Below are positions 23,930 to 32,507 of a stretch of DNA of 52,967 nucleotides, in pieces. Numbering within the stretch: position 1 is the first letter of the stretch; each line of letters opens with the position of its first letter. The translations under genes were made by a program, and so were the position numbers. Under the pieces are notes generated by a model. That model was not told the DNA's origin and searched no databases. It worked only from the letters and a program-made list of their open reading frames with translations. Source of the DNA: a bacterium (GTDB lineage: Bacteria; Ratteibacteria; UBA8468; B48-G9; DTJG01); NCBI GenBank assembly GCA_021800535.1, contig JAJYYV010000010.1, positions 1 through 52,967 on the forward strand, in the 5' to 3' direction.

Positions 23930-24187
23930 GTCTTATAAAAAAAATCTTTTATTCTTATCTTGTCTTGACACCCTGATTTTTGATCACTTCTTACTTGAAT
24001 CTTGATTCATTATTACTTTAATATTTGATATTCTTCTTGCCGGCTTTAGCCCGATTATTGTCTTAAAAAATGCTTTTATTCTTATTCTAATCTCTTCTTA
24101 TTCTCTTGTCTTAGACTTAAAACATCTGTATTAAAAATTCTTCTGCATCTGTCTTTTTTATTGGCACCCTCATGCCGAGATGAAGAC

Positions 24188-24227
24188 TGACCTCGAATTT
24201 CCAGAGTGAAACATCGAAAATTCAGAG
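24188..24227 (+). repeat. Cargo-flanking hairpin repeat, left copy
   Basis: Begins TGACCTCGAATTT and ends AAAATTCAGAG; the arms form an imperfect hairpin. The same two words, same orientation and spacing class, recur at 29124-29167. Together they bracket the SIR2/HEPN cargo segment. Confidence 0.5.
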
Positions 24228-24392
24228 ATGGAAAGTTTTCCTCGGCGAGTGGAGCCATACACCTAATGGAAAAACTTAAATGGTTAGCTGACGATATAAC
24301 ATGGGAAGCGCCTTTTATGTTTTTCTCATTATCAAAGTCAAAATTAGAAAAACTGGGAAAAAGGTTTAAATTATATAAAAAATTAGATTTTC

Positions 24393-25556
24393 TTATTGTT
24401 TAAGTCTTAATTTATTGAAAAACAAATAACTTTCCCTTTTGATTTCTGCAAGTTCTGTTTCTTCAAATTTTATATTAATTGGTACAATCCTTGATTTATG
24501 TTTTGAAAAAAATTCTTCAACAATTCTTGAAGCATTTGGATGAATAATTAGCATGAATATTTTCTTTCTATCTAAAGCATTACTGAATACATCCCTGATG
24601 ATTTCATCACGAAAAGAATATCCAATAATAATACAGCCATCTACATCATTTAATAATACATCCCGGAATAATCTAAATAATTCTTTGAAAGGTGTTTTTG
24701 AAAAAACATCTCCTTTTTCAGCCGGATAAATAAGTAAACTTTCAGGATTAACATCTGCTGCTGAAAATTCAGATACTTGGGCAGGGATACGGCAGATATT
24801 CCCTTTAATTTCATATAAATCGCATGAACCATGTATTTTCACAAGTTTAATTGTTTTTTCATCAGTGTTGGTGAGAAATTCCTGGGGGGACCAAATACCT
24901 TCTGGGTGTTTTGTAGAATGTTTAAATCCACAAATCAATTCTGTTTCTGTTAATCTGCAATAGTTTTCAATAATCAGGTCATAGTTTGTGGTAAAAACCC
25001 AAGTACATGGTTCTATAGACCTAAAAAGAGAATCAAAAAATGGAACAAGTAAAGTTTTAATTTTAATTTCATTAAAACTCCAACACCTATTGGCTATATA
25101 TTTCTTTATTGTTCCTTTTAATTTAGTTATCTTTTTTTTAAAAGCATCCCTTCCTTTTGCATCTACTAATGATTTTCTTGATGAGGAATTTGTGTAAAGT
25201 GGAAAGTTTTGTGAGAAAAACCGTTTAGTACCCATATCATAGTTGACATAGCTAATAAGATAAATGAAACTATCTAATTCTCTTTCCTGTAAATTGATAA
25301 ATTCCAAGATGGATTCTAAATCTTCATTTTGTAATAATATTTTTACTTCTTCTGTTCCAAAAGAGTTTGGAGCGTTATTTGAGAACCCATAAAATTTTGA
25401 ACGCAAGATTAAATCAAATATATCAGAAAATTCATTTTGGAGGGAATGAACATGATTGTAAATATCTGCCAAAAATTCTTTCATGGTGGGAAGTCCAAAT
25501 GGCTTTAAAAATCCTGCTCCTGTGAAAAGGCAAATTTTGAATTTATTGTTATTCAT
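24393..25556 (-). CDS. SIR2-like domain protein (probable NAD-consuming defence effector)
   Basis: 387 aa. The nucleotide-binding start is ICLFTGAGFLKPFGLPTMKEF (G13-A-G15). TTNYDLIIENYC near residue 190 carries the Asn/Asp of SIR2-type sites, VKIHGSCDLY near 240 supplies the catalytic-type His, and DGCIIIGYSFRDEIIRDVFSNAL near 320 is the second Rossmann strand. This is the SIR2-like (not deacetylase) form found in antiphage systems, where it depletes NAD. A HEPN-like gene is divergent next door and a HerA-like ATPase lies 1.2 kb away on the same strand. No direct operon with either. Confidence 0.78.
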   Translation of the reverse strand: MNNNKFKICLFTGAGFLKPFGLPTMKEFLADIYNHVHSLQNEFSDIFDLILRSKFYGFSNNAPNSFGTEEVKILLQNEDLESILEFINLQERELDSFIYLISYVNYDMGTKRFFSQNFPLYTNSSSRKSLVDAKGRDAFKKKITKLKGTIKKYIANRCWSFNEIKIKTLLVPFFDSLFRSIEPCTWVFTTNYDLIIENYCRLTETELICGFKHSTKHPEGIWSPQEFLTNTDEKTIKLVKIHGSCDLYEIKGNICRIPAQVSEFSAADVNPESLLIYPAEKGDVFSKTPFKELFRLFRDVLLNDVDGCIIIGYSFRDEIIRDVFSNALDRKKIFMLIIHPNASRIVEEFFSKHKSRIVPINIKFEETELAEIKRESYLFFNKLRLKQ

Positions 25557-25660
25557 TTCTTATCCTGTAAAATTATAGCATAAATAAATTTCCTTAAACC
25601 AAAAATCTCAAATTTTTTGATATTCCTGTAAATAAAGTACATAATAGGAAATAAGAAAAA

Positions 25661-26557
25661 ATGGCAATGGAAATGGAATATTGGCAGAAAATATGGCACT
25701 TACTTGAAGATATCTGGAAAAAAAACGATGAGATTGATAAAAATCTTGTCAGAATCTTTTCATATATTCCGCTTGAGGAAATTTTACAGCAAGTTGCCCC
25801 CATAGGGAGTGATGCTGAAATACTTCCGGGGTTTGTATTGTTTGCTGCATATCACTTGACATTAAAACATAAGCTTTACGGGATTTTCTTTGCCATTGAA
25901 AACATTGCGACCCTTGGAAAAACAGAGATGCCCCTACCTTATAATCAAAAGGTATCTAATTCAGTCATAGACAAGGATTTATTTTCAAAATTAGAAAGTT
26001 ATATATTTTGGTTTTTTACGAGTTGCACTGCTGTAGCAGATATACTGGCACAAGAAATAAACCTGCTTTACTGCAAACCTTTTGAAAAATATGAAAAAGA
26101 TATATCTTTCAGCAACAAGTTTTTTTTCAATAAAAAGGTACATAGAGAAATAAGCAATTCAAAAATTCAAGATGCTATACAAAAAATTCTGAAAAACAAT
26201 CTCTGGGAAGAAATTAAAACATTAAGAAATTGCTCAAATCATAGGGTACTAATACGCATGGATCATAATAATTCTTATCTTTATCAGGATCCACAGACAG
26301 GCGAAACGAAATTAAAAAAAGATACTATATCTATCCAGCCAATCTTAAAATCATCAATATTTGAACATTTTAGGGGTAAATCTGTGCGTACTGACTTGGA
26401 AGATGGATATTCTACACCAGTTATAAAGCTTGAACCTGAAAAATACAGCCAATTCATTTATGAGAAAGCAGAAGAAATCCTGAAATTTATCTTTGAAGAT
26501 ATGAATAATCAGGATTGGGATTGGGCCCCTATAAATAAAAAAGCTAGAGAAATTTGA
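25661..26557 (+). CDS. HEPN-like hypothetical protein, 298 aa
   Basis: All-helical appearance. LRNCSNHRV near residue 190 gives the R-N-x-x-x-H arrangement of HEPN ribonucleases, in the expected place after a predicted long helix, and a polar FTSCTAVADILAQEIN helix precedes it. I do not recognise the family otherwise. The gene is divergent from the SIR2-like gene (104-bp gap), a common arrangement in defence islands. It overlaps the next open frame by 4 bp. RNase activity is inference from one motif. Confidence 0.6.
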   Translation: MAMEMEYWQKIWHLLEDIWKKNDEIDKNLVRIFSYIPLEEILQQVAPIGSDAEILPGFVLFAAYHLTLKHKLYGIFFAIENIATLGKTEMPLPYNQKVSNSVIDKDLFSKLESYIFWFFTSCTAVADILAQEINLLYCKPFEKYEKDISFSNKFFFNKKVHREISNSKIQDAIQKILKNNLWEEIKTLRNCSNHRVLIRMDHNNSYLYQDPQTGETKLKKDTISIQPILKSSIFEHFRGKSVRTDLEDGYSTPVIKLEPEKYSQFIYEKAEEILKFIFEDMNNQDWDWAPINKKAREI

Positions 26558-26574
26558 CACGAGAAGGAACAATC

Positions 26575-27006
26575 ATGATAGTACTGAAATACACCAAAAA
26601 ACTAATTAAAGCATTAGGAAAAAATGCTGATAAGATATTTTCCTCAGCCTCAGACAAGAAAGATGCCTCTGTTCTTGGAGAATGGAGTGCCAATCTTGTA
26701 AAATATGCAGGAATAAGATTTATCCTTTTTGTTAATGACAAGACATTGCTTACTATCTTTCTTGTTTTCAAACCAAAAGAAAATATTCTTGAGAGATTTC
26801 AACAAGCTTTACTCAAGGAATTACTAAGGCTTGATATCCCTTCTGACAGAGCAACAGAAGAAACATTAAAATTCTCTGGTTTCTCTCTTGAAAAAAATAC
26901 AGACAAGAGCATGACCAGTTATATGAACCAGCTATCTTTTGACTATCAAGTTATGCTTGATATGCAGTTACAAAGAAAAGAATTTCTTGATATAGAAAAA
27001 GCCTAA
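26575..27006 (+). CDS. DUF6933-like protein, possibly truncated
   Basis: Start placed at the ATG at 26575 (MIVLKYTKKLIKALGK), preceded by AGAAGGA; the frame is open from 26554. ASVLGEWSANLVKYAGIRFILFVNDKTLLTIFLVF matches the DUF6933 pattern (short N-terminal strand, LGxWxANL, then LFVNxxTLL). After the TAA the same frame continues with 33 plausible codons (HIKREHVFPEDYVRELFG) to a stop at 27109, so the TAA may be a nonsense mutation. Function of the family is unknown. Confidence 0.6.
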   Translation: MIVLKYTKKLIKALGKNADKIFSSASDKKDASVLGEWSANLVKYAGIRFILFVNDKTLLTIFLVFKPKENILERFQQALLKELLRLDIPSDRATEETLKFSGFSLEKNTDKSMTSYMNQLSFDYQVMLDMQLQRKEFLDIEKA

Positions 27007-27151
27007 GCAGGAGCAAATGAAACTCCTCATATCAAAAGAGAACATGTTTTCCCAGAAGATTATGTGAGAGAATTATTTGGAGTAAGCAAGGGAAATTTGA
27101 CTGTTCATTGATATATTTAATTGAGCTTATTAATTCAATGACTTTTTTTTC

Positions 27152-27534
27152 TTATTTAAAATTCAGAATAAATTCTTTGATCGGTTTTAAAATATCACTC
27201 GAAATATACTGAAAAACTTGCTCCACTTCCGCCCAAATAGCTTTGTCTAATTCTTCGGTATTCTTAAGGCTTATTGTTCCCGAAATATAGTCACATGCCC
27301 AATAGCTGATTAATCTACCAATTGTGGAATGTATTATTTCTCCCAGTTTTCTTGTCGCTTTGCATTGAATATTTACTTCTTCAAAAACTTTTCTTACAGT
27401 AGCGTTTTTTCGTTCTCTCCTTCTTCAACCCTTCCTCCTGGAAATTGCCAGAGTAAGTTACCTTCCTTTATTTTTCTTCGCACCAATAAAATTTTTTTGT
27501 CTTTTTCAATTATAGCAATTACGATTTTATTCAT
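27152..27534 (-). pseudogene. NUDIX hydrolase, frameshifted
   Basis: From the ATG at 27534 the minus strand encodes KILLVRRKIKEGNLLWQFPG then G-R-V-E-E-G-E, the start of a NUDIX box. At an A6-C run near 27413 the frame breaks; the -1 frame continues A-T-V-R-K-V-F-E-E-V-N, the rest of the box (G-x5-E-x7-RE-x-x-EE pattern with V-R replacing RE), then a normal C-terminus to TAA at 27152. One missing A or -1 slippage would restore it. It would hydrolyse nucleoside diphosphate-linked compounds. Upstream (27535-27650, minus) lies a 36-codon remnant ending KNLLEKLHDG of another gene. Confidence 0.65.
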
Positions 27535-27783
27535 TTTAACCATCATGTAGTTTCTCTAATAAATTTTTTACTTTTGAGAATAAATCAGATGTCCCGTATT
27601 TTTCAACATTTTTTACATTAATCCACTTGATGACAATGGCCAATTTTTAGATAAAGAAGAGATTGTACCGAAAATTTTTGCTTCTTGTTAATTATTATGA
27701 TAAAATTATTTTATTTCAGATATTGGTATCAATCTTTAAAAAACCAAAAAAAACCAAGAAATAATAATTTACAACCATAAATT

Positions 27784-28365
27784 ATGAACATGTCATCGAC
27801 TTTTTTTTATTTTCAACAATATCTTCGGTCAAACATCGGCAATTTTATATTTTTTATTGAATCTTCATTGATTTTTATCATATTAGGATGGTTTTTACCT
27901 TCTCGTGAACGCTTAAAAGATATGGAGATATATTTTTTTTATGGATGGAGATACATTTCTAATAAAAATGGTAGGAGACTATTGATAAAAGCAAAGAATG
28001 CTTGGAAGTATAAGAAATATCCACTTGCAGCAGCCTCTTTGAAAGCCTCTTTCCGAACAATGCTAGAAGATTGGAGAAACAAACAGCCTCCCGCCATCCG
28101 TACTTTAGATCTTGAACCACTTGTTTCTGAAAATCATTTACGAGTTAAATCAATCAATAACTATTTGAAGTTTCGTAATATGATATGGTATGCACATGAA
28201 AATAGTCAAGAAGATTTTAAATCTGTTTTTCAAAAATATCCTAAAGATGATATGCTTTCCAAAGATTTAAAAATGTGTATAGATTTTATCATAGAAGTTG
28301 CCTTTCTATTTCAGATTTCAAAATTGTCTTTCTTTACTTTCTTGAAAAGTTTTTGGCAAAATTAA
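27784..28365 (+). CDS. Hypothetical protein with N-terminal membrane segment, 193 aa
   Basis: One transmembrane helix (about 19-39, NFIFFIESSLIFIILGWFLP) follows a short polar start. The cytosolic part is helical and basic (KAKNAWKYKKYPLAAASLKASFRTML), with a repeat-like KYPLAAASLKASF stretch. Unrecognised. No clear Shine-Dalgarno before the ATG. Could be a membrane effector of the defence cargo; not proven. Confidence 0.5.
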   Translation: MNMSSTFFYFQQYLRSNIGNFIFFIESSLIFIILGWFLPSRERLKDMEIYFFYGWRYISNKNGRRLLIKAKNAWKYKKYPLAAASLKASFRTMLEDWRNKQPPAIRTLDLEPLVSENHLRVKSINNYLKFRNMIWYAHENSQEDFKSVFQKYPKDDMLSKDLKMCIDFIIEVAFLFQISKLSFFTFLKSFWQN

Positions 28366-28367
28366 AA

Positions 28368-28386
28368 AGCCGGGTTAACCCCGGCT
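28368..28386 (-). terminator. Terminator for the small paralogous genes
   Basis: AGCCGGG/CCCGGCT, 7-bp GC-rich stem with a 5-nt loop. On the minus strand it is followed by TTTTT, 9 bp after the stop of the 28395 gene. Confidence 0.7.
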
Positions 28387-28394
28387 AAAAAAAA

Positions 28395-28676
28395 TCAATT
28401 TCTTAAATACTTTTTTATAACCTTATAAGCTTCCTGCTTTGTTATTCCTTCCTCTATTCTAATCCCAAGAGCCTTGAGATAAGTAATCTGCCTTACTGTT
28501 GCAGGTTCTTTTCTTGCATTTTCTCTCTCAGTTTTCATTTCCTCTACTCTCCTGTCCTTGCTTAACTCCTGCAAAATAGCAATAGAAATATCACAAGCAG
28601 AATACCCATTAAAACCTTCTTTATTGATTTTTGCAAGTATAGCTTTGAACAAATTAATGTAATATTGAAATTCCAT
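28395..28676 (-). CDS. Small paralogous protein A, 93 aa
   Basis: Start at 28676 (MEFQYYINLFKAILAKIN), 1 nt after the stop of paralogue B. The C-terminus ATVRQITYLKALGIRIEEGI plus TKQEAYKVIKKY matches B's ATFNQLKYMKQLGIKIHPGI plus TKIEASKLIDMA: a small helical module (A-T-x-x-Q-x-x-Y-x-K-x-L-G-I ... T-K-x-E-A) seen appended to various DNA-processing proteins. The N-terminal halves also align (DISIAILQELSKDRRV with NIACILVQEYGKDRRV). Confidence 0.65.
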   Translation of the reverse strand: MEFQYYINLFKAILAKINKEGFNGYSACDISIAILQELSKDRRVEEMKTERENARKEPATVRQITYLKALGIRIEEGITKQEAYKVIKKYLRN

Positions 28677-28677
28677 T

Positions 28678-29004
28678 TTACAAATTTTCTTTAGCCATAT
28701 CAATCAATTTTGAAGCCTCAATCTTGGTTATTCCTGGATGTATTTTTATGCCAAGCTGTTTCATATACTTCAATTGATTAAAAGTTGCTTTTTCATTCCT
28801 GTCATTGCTCTGAACAGTCTCATCATTACTATTTCCATTTTTCTGTATAGACTTTGACTGCTGAATTACTGCCACTCTTCTATCCTTGCCATATTCCTGT
28901 ACAAGAATACAGGCAATATTTACAGCTTTCTCTATATCAATACCCTCAATCTTCCTTAATGAACTCAATATATTCTCAAAAAGGTTTTTATATTCATTTT
29001 CCAT
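28678..29004 (-). CDS. Small paralogous protein B, 108 aa
   Basis: Preceded by a strong AAAGGAGGTTAAG ribosome site. Same architecture as paralogue A with a longer polar linker (QSKSIQKNGNSNDETVQSND). Tandem duplication of a small two-part protein. Function unknown; the C-terminal module suggests a protein- or DNA-binding accessory role. Confidence 0.65.
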   Translation of the reverse strand: MENEYKNLFENILSSLRKIEGIDIEKAVNIACILVQEYGKDRRVAVIQQSKSIQKNGNSNDETVQSNDRNEKATFNQLKYMKQLGIKIHPGITKIEASKLIDMAKENL

Positions 29005-29123
29005 TTTTAAACTTAACCTCCTTTCACTTCATTCTCGGGGTTATTGGGCCCCACGAAGATAAGGGGCACAATAGTTTCGTAGATTATTGTTCATGGCAAG
29101 CCGACCTCTGAAAACAAAGAGGA

Positions 29124-29167
29124 TGACCTCGAATTTTTTACTCTGCAAAGCGAGTAAAAATTCAGAG
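29124..29167 (+). repeat. Cargo-flanking hairpin repeat, right copy
   Basis: TGACCTCGAATTT at 29124-29136 and AAAAATTCAGAG ending 29167; GAATTTTTTACTC and GAGTAAAAATTC (29132-29163) form a long AT-rich hairpin. Matches the left copy at 24188-24227. The rest of the 29005-29330 gap has no gene; an ncRNA is possible. Confidence 0.5.
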
Positions 29168-29330
29168 TGGAAGACGAAAGCAAGAGGGAAAAGCTTAAAA
29201 TAGGAATGCTCGAAAAAGAGGGGTATTAATGCATACCGCGTGGCGATGAATTTTTCAGGAAGCTCTTTTTATGCTTTTAGGCAGGAAAAATAAATTAATA
29301 AACAGAAATAATGGGAATTAAAATTCGGAT

Positions 29331-31496
29331 TTATCCTGATAGCACAATTTTGTCCGATTCAATCAAATCCTTCAGGATATTTCCTATTTTTTTATCAATT
29401 CCCTCATTCCCAACAAGTACATCCAATGCATCCTTAACGCTCATCGCCCTTCGATATGCTTTAGGAGTGGTCAGGTGATCAAATGCATCAGCCACGGCTA
29501 CTATTTGTGCTAAAAAAGAAATTTTATTACCCATTAATCTGTGCGAATAACCTTTCTCCATATATTCATGATGGCATGCTATTATAGACTTCGCAGACAT
29601 TGGAGTATCTAACAATAGCATCATTACCGCTCCAGTAAATTTATGACGTTTGATTATCTCCCATTCTGCATTATTAAGTTTATCTGGTTTATTTAAAATA
29701 GCACTGTCCACGGTCAATTTCCAAATATCATGAAGTATACTGAAATCTGCCAAAATCTTCATTTTACACTTGGTTAATTTCAGATTTTCACCAATTTTTA
29801 TAGAATATTTCATTACTCGTTCTGAATGTCCTTTAGTATAAATATCTTTTTTTTCCAAAGCTTTAATAAAAACTTTTGCTTTTAGAATTGTACTCCAATT
29901 AGATTTAATAAAGGATCTCAATTTTGCAGGATTTGTCTGAAACATCCAATCAATGGCAACAGCACTTTCTTCCGGAAAACTTTCGATATATCTGGAAGCC
30001 AGAGTAATTCCTTCAAACCAGGATTTTTTGAACGTTTTTTTAATTTTATCTCCAAGACCTTCAAATTCCTGGAATGCCCAATAGAAAAGTTTTGCAACCT
30101 CGGAATGATGCATAGCAAGATATTCAAACCCATTTTTCTCAAAATTTGTTATTTCATCAAGTTTTATTAGGCTTTCGATATCTTTAAGGTTAGCAAATTC
30201 TCGTATAAAGTCTTTTCTTACGGGAGCTTCAAAACGATAGAAAATAGCCAAAGGAAGCAATATATTTTCTGCGTCAGATATTCCCAAGTATTTCAAGTCT
30301 CTTCTCATATGATCTTTAATTCTTTCATAGACTGTATGCTTATTAATTTTCCCAAATTCCTCATAAGCTTTCAATTCCCATGCCAGCATCCAGAGATTAG
30401 TTTTTGTGAAAAACTCTTTCATTTCTTTCGGAATTTTCTTTCCTTTCTCACTAAAATGTGTGATAATATTATCGGCAACATCTTCGGGTGGTATTTTCAT
30501 CGCATCCTTAATGTATTCGCCAATTTTAAAAGGAAACTGTGGTCCAATAGATGTGGCAATATCACGAGTAGCAATTAGTACTTTTAAATTGGGCATTTGG
30601 ACAAAATGATTTGTATATTCAAGATTTAAGTGTGCATCATCCACCAGACAATAGGCATTTTTTGCCGAGAATATGTCAGAAATCGGTGGGAGAGCTTTTT
30701 TCAATTCTATAAGGTACACATCTTTCCCCAAATCAGAAAGATGATATGCAATACTCCGAAGAATTACGGATTTCCCACTTGCAGGATTTCCTTGGATAAT
30801 AACAAGGCCAATGTTATCAAGTTTTTCAAGAATTATATCAGTTTCCTTCCTTGGGGAAACATAGCCTTCTTCAAAATCAATCCATTCTGGTCCAGACGGT
30901 CGGAAAAATCTTGCTGGTTGGGTTTTCCCTTTATTCAATATATTTTTTGCAAACCAAGGACTAAGTATAGAAGGGAATATTGGAGTTTTCGTTCGCCGGC
31001 CAACTAAGATTAAACAATAATCAAAATTTAACAAAATTTCATAACCCTTGTATCTTGTACGAATTGATTTTTTGAGAATCGGAAAAAGATTGCATAACCT
31101 ATATTTTATTCTATGTATTGAAAGACCTGCATAATTCAAGTTGCCTTTCTTTTTAACTTTTATAGTTAAACCTTTAAAATGAGATATGGTATCTGTAATA
31201 TCCATATGCTCACAAATTTCTCCTGCTTTCTTAAGAAAAAGAATAAGTAGTTTTTCAAGTGTTGGAGGAAGAAATTTTGGCTTTTTTTGATTTTTCTTTT
31301 GTTTAAATAAAGGTTTTCCTTTAACTAAAATCTCCCGTTCATAACAATTAAGCCAGATATCATATTTATCTTTTTCATTCTTTAATTTCTGTAAAGCTTC
31401 TTCATCATATTCAAATTTTTCACCTTCAGTATAGACTATATATACTCTTGGAATTTTTATTATCTCATTTTTTTTAAAGACTTTACCTTTGTTCAA
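29331..31496 (-). CDS. P-loop NTPase (STAND-like) fused to a degenerate HD-GYP domain
   Basis: 721 aa from a TTG start at 31496 with GAGAGG upstream. About 1-215: unknown, basic domain. Walker A in VIIQGNPASGKSVILRSIAYH (about 230-245); Walker B AYCLVDDAHLN (about 277-287); LKVLIATRDIATSIG is sensor-like; helical STAND-type extension to about 540. About 550-720: HD-GYP fold with KGHSERVMKYSIKIGENL, FSILHDIWKL (HD pair kept, the usual Gly replaced by Trp), CHHEYMEKGYSHRLMGNKI (HHE kept, GYP changed to GYS) and VAVADAFDHLTTPKAYR. HD-GYP enzymes usually hydrolyse cyclic nucleotides; an NTPase-HD-GYP fusion on a defence-rich island suggests a sensor-effector protein. The fusion is seen; the role is inferred. 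Confidence 0.78.
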   Translation of the reverse strand: MNKGKVFKKNEIIKIPRVYIVYTEGEKFEYDEEALQKLKNEKDKYDIWLNCYEREILVKGKPLFKQKKNQKKPKFLPPTLEKLLILFLKKAGEICEHMDITDTISHFKGLTIKVKKKGNLNYAGLSIHRIKYRLCNLFPILKKSIRTRYKGYEILLNFDYCLILVGRRTKTPIFPSILSPWFAKNILNKGKTQPARFFRPSGPEWIDFEEGYVSPRKETDIILEKLDNIGLVIIQGNPASGKSVILRSIAYHLSDLGKDVYLIELKKALPPISDIFSAKNAYCLVDDAHLNLEYTNHFVQMPNLKVLIATRDIATSIGPQFPFKIGEYIKDAMKIPPEDVADNIITHFSEKGKKIPKEMKEFFTKTNLWMLAWELKAYEEFGKINKHTVYERIKDHMRRDLKYLGISDAENILLPLAIFYRFEAPVRKDFIREFANLKDIESLIKLDEITNFEKNGFEYLAMHHSEVAKLFYWAFQEFEGLGDKIKKTFKKSWFEGITLASRYIESFPEESAVAIDWMFQTNPAKLRSFIKSNWSTILKAKVFIKALEKKDIYTKGHSERVMKYSIKIGENLKLTKCKMKILADFSILHDIWKLTVDSAILNKPDKLNNAEWEIIKRHKFTGAVMMLLLDTPMSAKSIIACHHEYMEKGYSHRLMGNKISFLAQIVAVADAFDHLTTPKAYRRAMSVKDALDVLVGNEGIDKKIGNILKDLIESDKIVLSG

Positions 31497-31673
31497 TTAT
31501 TCTTGCCTCTCGCATATAAATATTTTGTTTTACATTAATTGTTAATCATAATACCACCTAAAAGAAAAGGAGACAATCTTTTCATGTTACAGTTAGGAAA
31601 GTTTGATGACTGAAATATGTAAATGACTTTTTTGAAATAAAGCAAGGGCATCTTATACAAGAAATAAAAATTT

Positions 31674-32153
31674 TTAAAAAGGATATCCAAGTTTTTCCCG
31701 GAACATAGTTGCAATACTCATATATTTTACACCTACCCATCTTGCATTTTCCAGCTTTTCTTTAGGGAGTTCAATAAAACCTTTAAGTGTATAAACTCGT
31801 AATTGGGCAGTAAGTACATTTTTCAATGCAGTTGGTAACTCATCAATATTCCAAATCCTTTTATTAAGTCCATATTTTTTATAATAAGGGGCAATAGTTT
31901 TTTCTTCCTTCTTATAAGAATCTTGTAGAAGAATTTCTATGTTTTTGTTCTTCAGGTTTTTCTTACAAGATAAATCAAAATATTTTTTCTCAATTTTCCA
32001 ATTCTCCAAAGATGTTTTTACATCGATATTTTGATCGAATTGATACTTTATAAATCTTTTGAATTCATTTTTTCCATAAATTCTGAAAATATAAAAAAGG
32101 CAGAAAATGTCATAATTTTGCGATAGATTAGAACTGATAAACTCTTGACCCAC
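31674..32153 (-). CDS. Hypothetical protein, 159 aa
   Basis: Unrecognised basic, aromatic-rich protein (FCLFYIFRIYGKNEFKRFIKYQF, RIWNIDELPTALKNVLTAQLRVYTL). Its start is a GTG at 32153 overlapping the promoter at 32145-32173 for the plus-strand operon, so the two units would interfere; a different start is possible but no internal Met is near. The 177 bp to the upstream gene (31497-31673) hold nothing recognisable. Confidence 0.5.
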   Translation of the reverse strand: MGQEFISSNLSQNYDIFCLFYIFRIYGKNEFKRFIKYQFDQNIDVKTSLENWKIEKKYFDLSCKKNLKNKNIEILLQDSYKKEEKTIAPYYKKYGLNKRIWNIDELPTALKNVLTAQLRVYTLKGFIELPKEKLENARWVGVKYMSIATMFREKLGYPF

Positions 32154-32173
32154 AAAGGTTTGATGCGTATTAT
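32145..32173 (+). promoter_or_regulatory. Strong sigma70-type promoter of the right-hand operon
   Basis: TTGACC (32145-32150), exactly 17 bp, TATTAT (32168-32173). The first gene has AAGGAGG before its ATG at 32211, and the genes to 39255 follow with overlaps or gaps under 20 bp, so this probably drives the whole set including the integrase. Confidence 0.8.
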
Positions 32174-32210
32174 AAAAATAAAAACAATAATAAAAAAGGA
32201 GGACAAAAAA

Positions 32211-32363
32211 ATGGAAAAAAACAATAATCTTGATAAGTTTTCAAAAATATTAAATTCTGATACAAATGGAATTGAAGAGTCAACAACCAGAGAGGAAGTT
32301 TCCGGAAAAGTAGAAAAAAATCATAACTTAAAAAGAAATTATATTGGAGGAAATCATGGATAA
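32211..32363 (+). CDS. Small acidic protein with shared N-terminal motif, 50 aa
   Basis: Start at 32211 (AAAAGGAGGACAAAAAAATG). Its LDKFSKILNSDTNGIEESTT then REEVSGKVEKN aligns with MKKLLQVLNSTSQGLESSVT then KEVLSGTVEET at the N-terminus of the 32508 protein: the same short module. Ends in IGGNHG. Overlaps the next gene by 8 bp. Unknown function, possibly a tail-less partner of the Cys-rich membrane protein. Confidence 0.6.
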   Translation: MEKNNNLDKFSKILNSDTNGIEESTTREEVSGKVEKNHNLKRNYIGGNHG

Positions 32364-32505
32364 AAATAAAATCGAAGAGAAAAAAAGTGAATGTAATTGT
32401 TGTCCCTGTAAAGAATGCCCTTGCCAAGAATGCTGGAGAATATGGATTATTGAAAAAGATCCAATAACGCCGGAAGAAGCCAAAAAATTTATAGGAGGAA
32501 ACTGA
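32356..32505 (+). CDS. Cys-rich mini-protein, 49 aa
   Basis: Contains C-N-C-C-P-C-K-E-C-P-C-Q-E-C, seven Cys in 14 residues, then a hydrophobic WRIWIIEKDPITPEEAKKFIGGN tail. Probably binds metal (zinc or an iron-sulphur cluster) or is a redox adaptor. It has GGAGG before ATG (atattGGAGGaaatcATG). Too short for usual gene callers. It ends IGGN, like the neighbouring 50-aa protein. Confidence 0.6.
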   Translation: MDKNKIEEKKSECNCCPCKECPCQECWRIWIIEKDPITPEEAKKFIGGN

Positions 32506-32507
32506 CC

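Noticed and set aside
24206-24403. 65-codon frame before the SIR2-like gene
   Set aside because: It overlaps the hairpin repeat and lacks a ribosome site; composition is not convincingly protein-like.
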